A model generated the notes under the pieces. It was given only the letters and a program-made list of their open reading frames with translations, was not told where the DNA came from and made no database searches. Shown piece by piece: positions 5,797 through 6,612 of a stretch of DNA of 6,612 nt (position 1 is its first letter; each line of letters opens with the position of its first letter). The stretch comes from JAZDLC01 sp043802345 (GTDB lineage: Bacteria > Planctomycetota > B15-G4 > JADJEK01), in assembly GCA_043802345.1 (NCBI GenBank), contig JAZDLC010000396.1, forward strand, positions 1 to 6,612, given 5' to 3'. The position numbers and the translations under genes are program-made.

Positions 5797-6612
5797 ATGC
5801 CGGCTTCGGAATCTCCACTCAACCCACTCGGTCCCGTAGATCGCTTCATCGACCGCCACATCGGGCGCAGCGCGGCCGACACCGCCAGGATGCTCGAATC
5901 GCTCGAGGTCGACTCGCTGGATCAGCTCATTGATGAGACCATCCCGAAGAGCATTCGCATGTCCGGAGAGCTGCGCCTCAATGAGCCGCGAACCGAAACC
6001 GAGACCATGCTCGCCCTGAAGCGGCTCGCCGCGAAGAACTCGGTCTTCCGCTCCTACATCGGCCTCGGCTACTACGGAACGATCACCCCGCCGGTGCTGC
6101 TGCGCATGATCTTCGAGAATCCTGGCTGGTACACCCAGTACACGCCCTACCAGGCGGAGATTTCACAGGGAAGACTCGAAGCCCTCTTGAACTTCCAGAC
6201 CATGGTCTCCGATCTGACCGGTCTCCCGGTCGCGAATGCCAGCCTGCTGGATGAGGGTACGGCCGCGGCGGAGGCCATGACCCTCTGCCGCAGGATGCAG
6301 CAGCGGCGCAAGGACGCCGGCCGGTTCCTGGTCGCGGACAGCTGCCACCCGCAGACCATCGATGTCGTCAAGACGCGCGCCGCTCCTCTGGGCATTGAAG
6401 TCGTGGTGGCGGACCCTGGTGAATTCGAGTACAGCGAGCAGGTCTTCGGAGTCCTGATCCAGCATCCCGCCACGGACGGCGCGCTGCTCGACCTGGACTC
6501 CCACTGCGCCCGGGCCCACGACGCCGACGCCATGGTCGTGGTGGCGACCGATCTGCTCGCGCTGACGTTGCTCAAGCCGCCTGGCGAAAGTAGCGCCGAC
6601 GTGGCAATCGGC
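5797..6612 (+). CDS. gcvP: Glycine dehydrogenase (decarboxylating), glycine cleavage system P protein, N-terminal part
   Basis: The P protein is a pyridoxal-phosphate enzyme that decarboxylates glycine and passes the aminomethyl group to the lipoyl arm of H protein, in the cytosol. The first 272 codons are present and the frame is open at the window end. Recognisable blocks are DRFIDRHIG (15-23), SYIGLGYYGTITPPVLLR (86-103), the hallmark ENPGWYTQYTPYQAEISQGR (107-126), LEALLNFQTMVSDLTGLPVA (128-147), NASLLDEGTAAAEAM (147-161), and LLKPPGESSADVAIG (258-272). The 'RHIG' opening is typical of the long single-chain GcvP of about 950 residues rather than the split GcvPA subunit, but the window ends too early to settle this. 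The PLP-binding lysine lies in the C-terminal half, outside the window. The ATG at 5797 is the first possible start: a TGA lies in frame at 5758, no GTG or TTG intervenes, and the next ATG would be residue 32, inside the conserved region. Its ribosome binding site is weak (GGAAA at 5786-5790). No gcvT or gcvH lies upstream. Confidence 0.93.
   Translation, partial: MPASESPLNPLGPVDRFIDRHIGRSAADTARMLESLEVDSLDQLIDETIPKSIRMSGELRLNEPRTETETMLALKRLAAKNSVFRSYIGLGYYGTITPPVLLRMIFENPGWYTQYTPYQAEISQGRLEALLNFQTMVSDLTGLPVANASLLDEGTAAAEAMTLCRRMQQRRKDAGRFLVADSCHPQTIDVVKTRAAPLGIEVVVADPGEFEYSEQVFGVLIQHPATDGALLDLDSHCARAHDADAMVVVATDLLALTLLKPPGESSADVAIG

Overview
The window is a GC-rich, densely coded stretch of bacterial chromosome. 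By eye it is about two-thirds G+C, with strong G/C preference at third codon positions. I see no insertion sequence, integrase, phage gene, tRNA, rRNA, CRISPR array or long repeat. Gene content is housekeeping or accessory-metabolic and does not fix a phylum. A GC-rich Gram-negative-type lineage, such as an Acidobacteriota, Planctomycetota or deltaproteobacterial relative, would fit, but that is a guess.

Layout, left to right. (1) A minus-strand gene (30..776) encodes an endonuclease/exonuclease/phosphatase (EEP) family hydrolase resembling E. coli YbhP. Its stop codon overlaps an ATG that stays open to the window edge, so a second minus-strand gene may begin at position 30. (2) A divergent intergenic region of about 150 bp carries good Shine-Dalgarno sequences for the genes on both sides and one candidate -10 box. 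(3) On the plus strand, a 108-residue protein of unknown function (926..1252) is followed after 4 bp by a 781-residue integral membrane protein (1257..3602). The latter has a spermidine-synthase-like Rossmann domain between two sets of membrane helices. The two genes almost certainly form a two-gene operon. (4) A 110-bp gap with a plausible intrinsic terminator precedes a 661-residue ABC-F ATPase gene (3713..5698), a soluble translation-factor-type protein with two ATP-binding domains. (5) A 98-bp gap with a small hairpin precedes the start of gcvP, the glycine cleavage system P protein (5797 to beyond the right edge), of which 272 codons are present.

Functionally these are separate units: a possible membrane-lipid or nuclease-like pair on the left, an uncharacterised small-protein/membrane-protein pair in the middle, a ribosome-associated ATPase, and one-carbon/glycine catabolism on the right. 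I found no convincing new multi-gene system. The least explained part is the 926..3602 operon, a conserved-looking small beta-rich protein coupled to a membrane protein whose synthase domain lacks the classical aminopropyltransferase signature.
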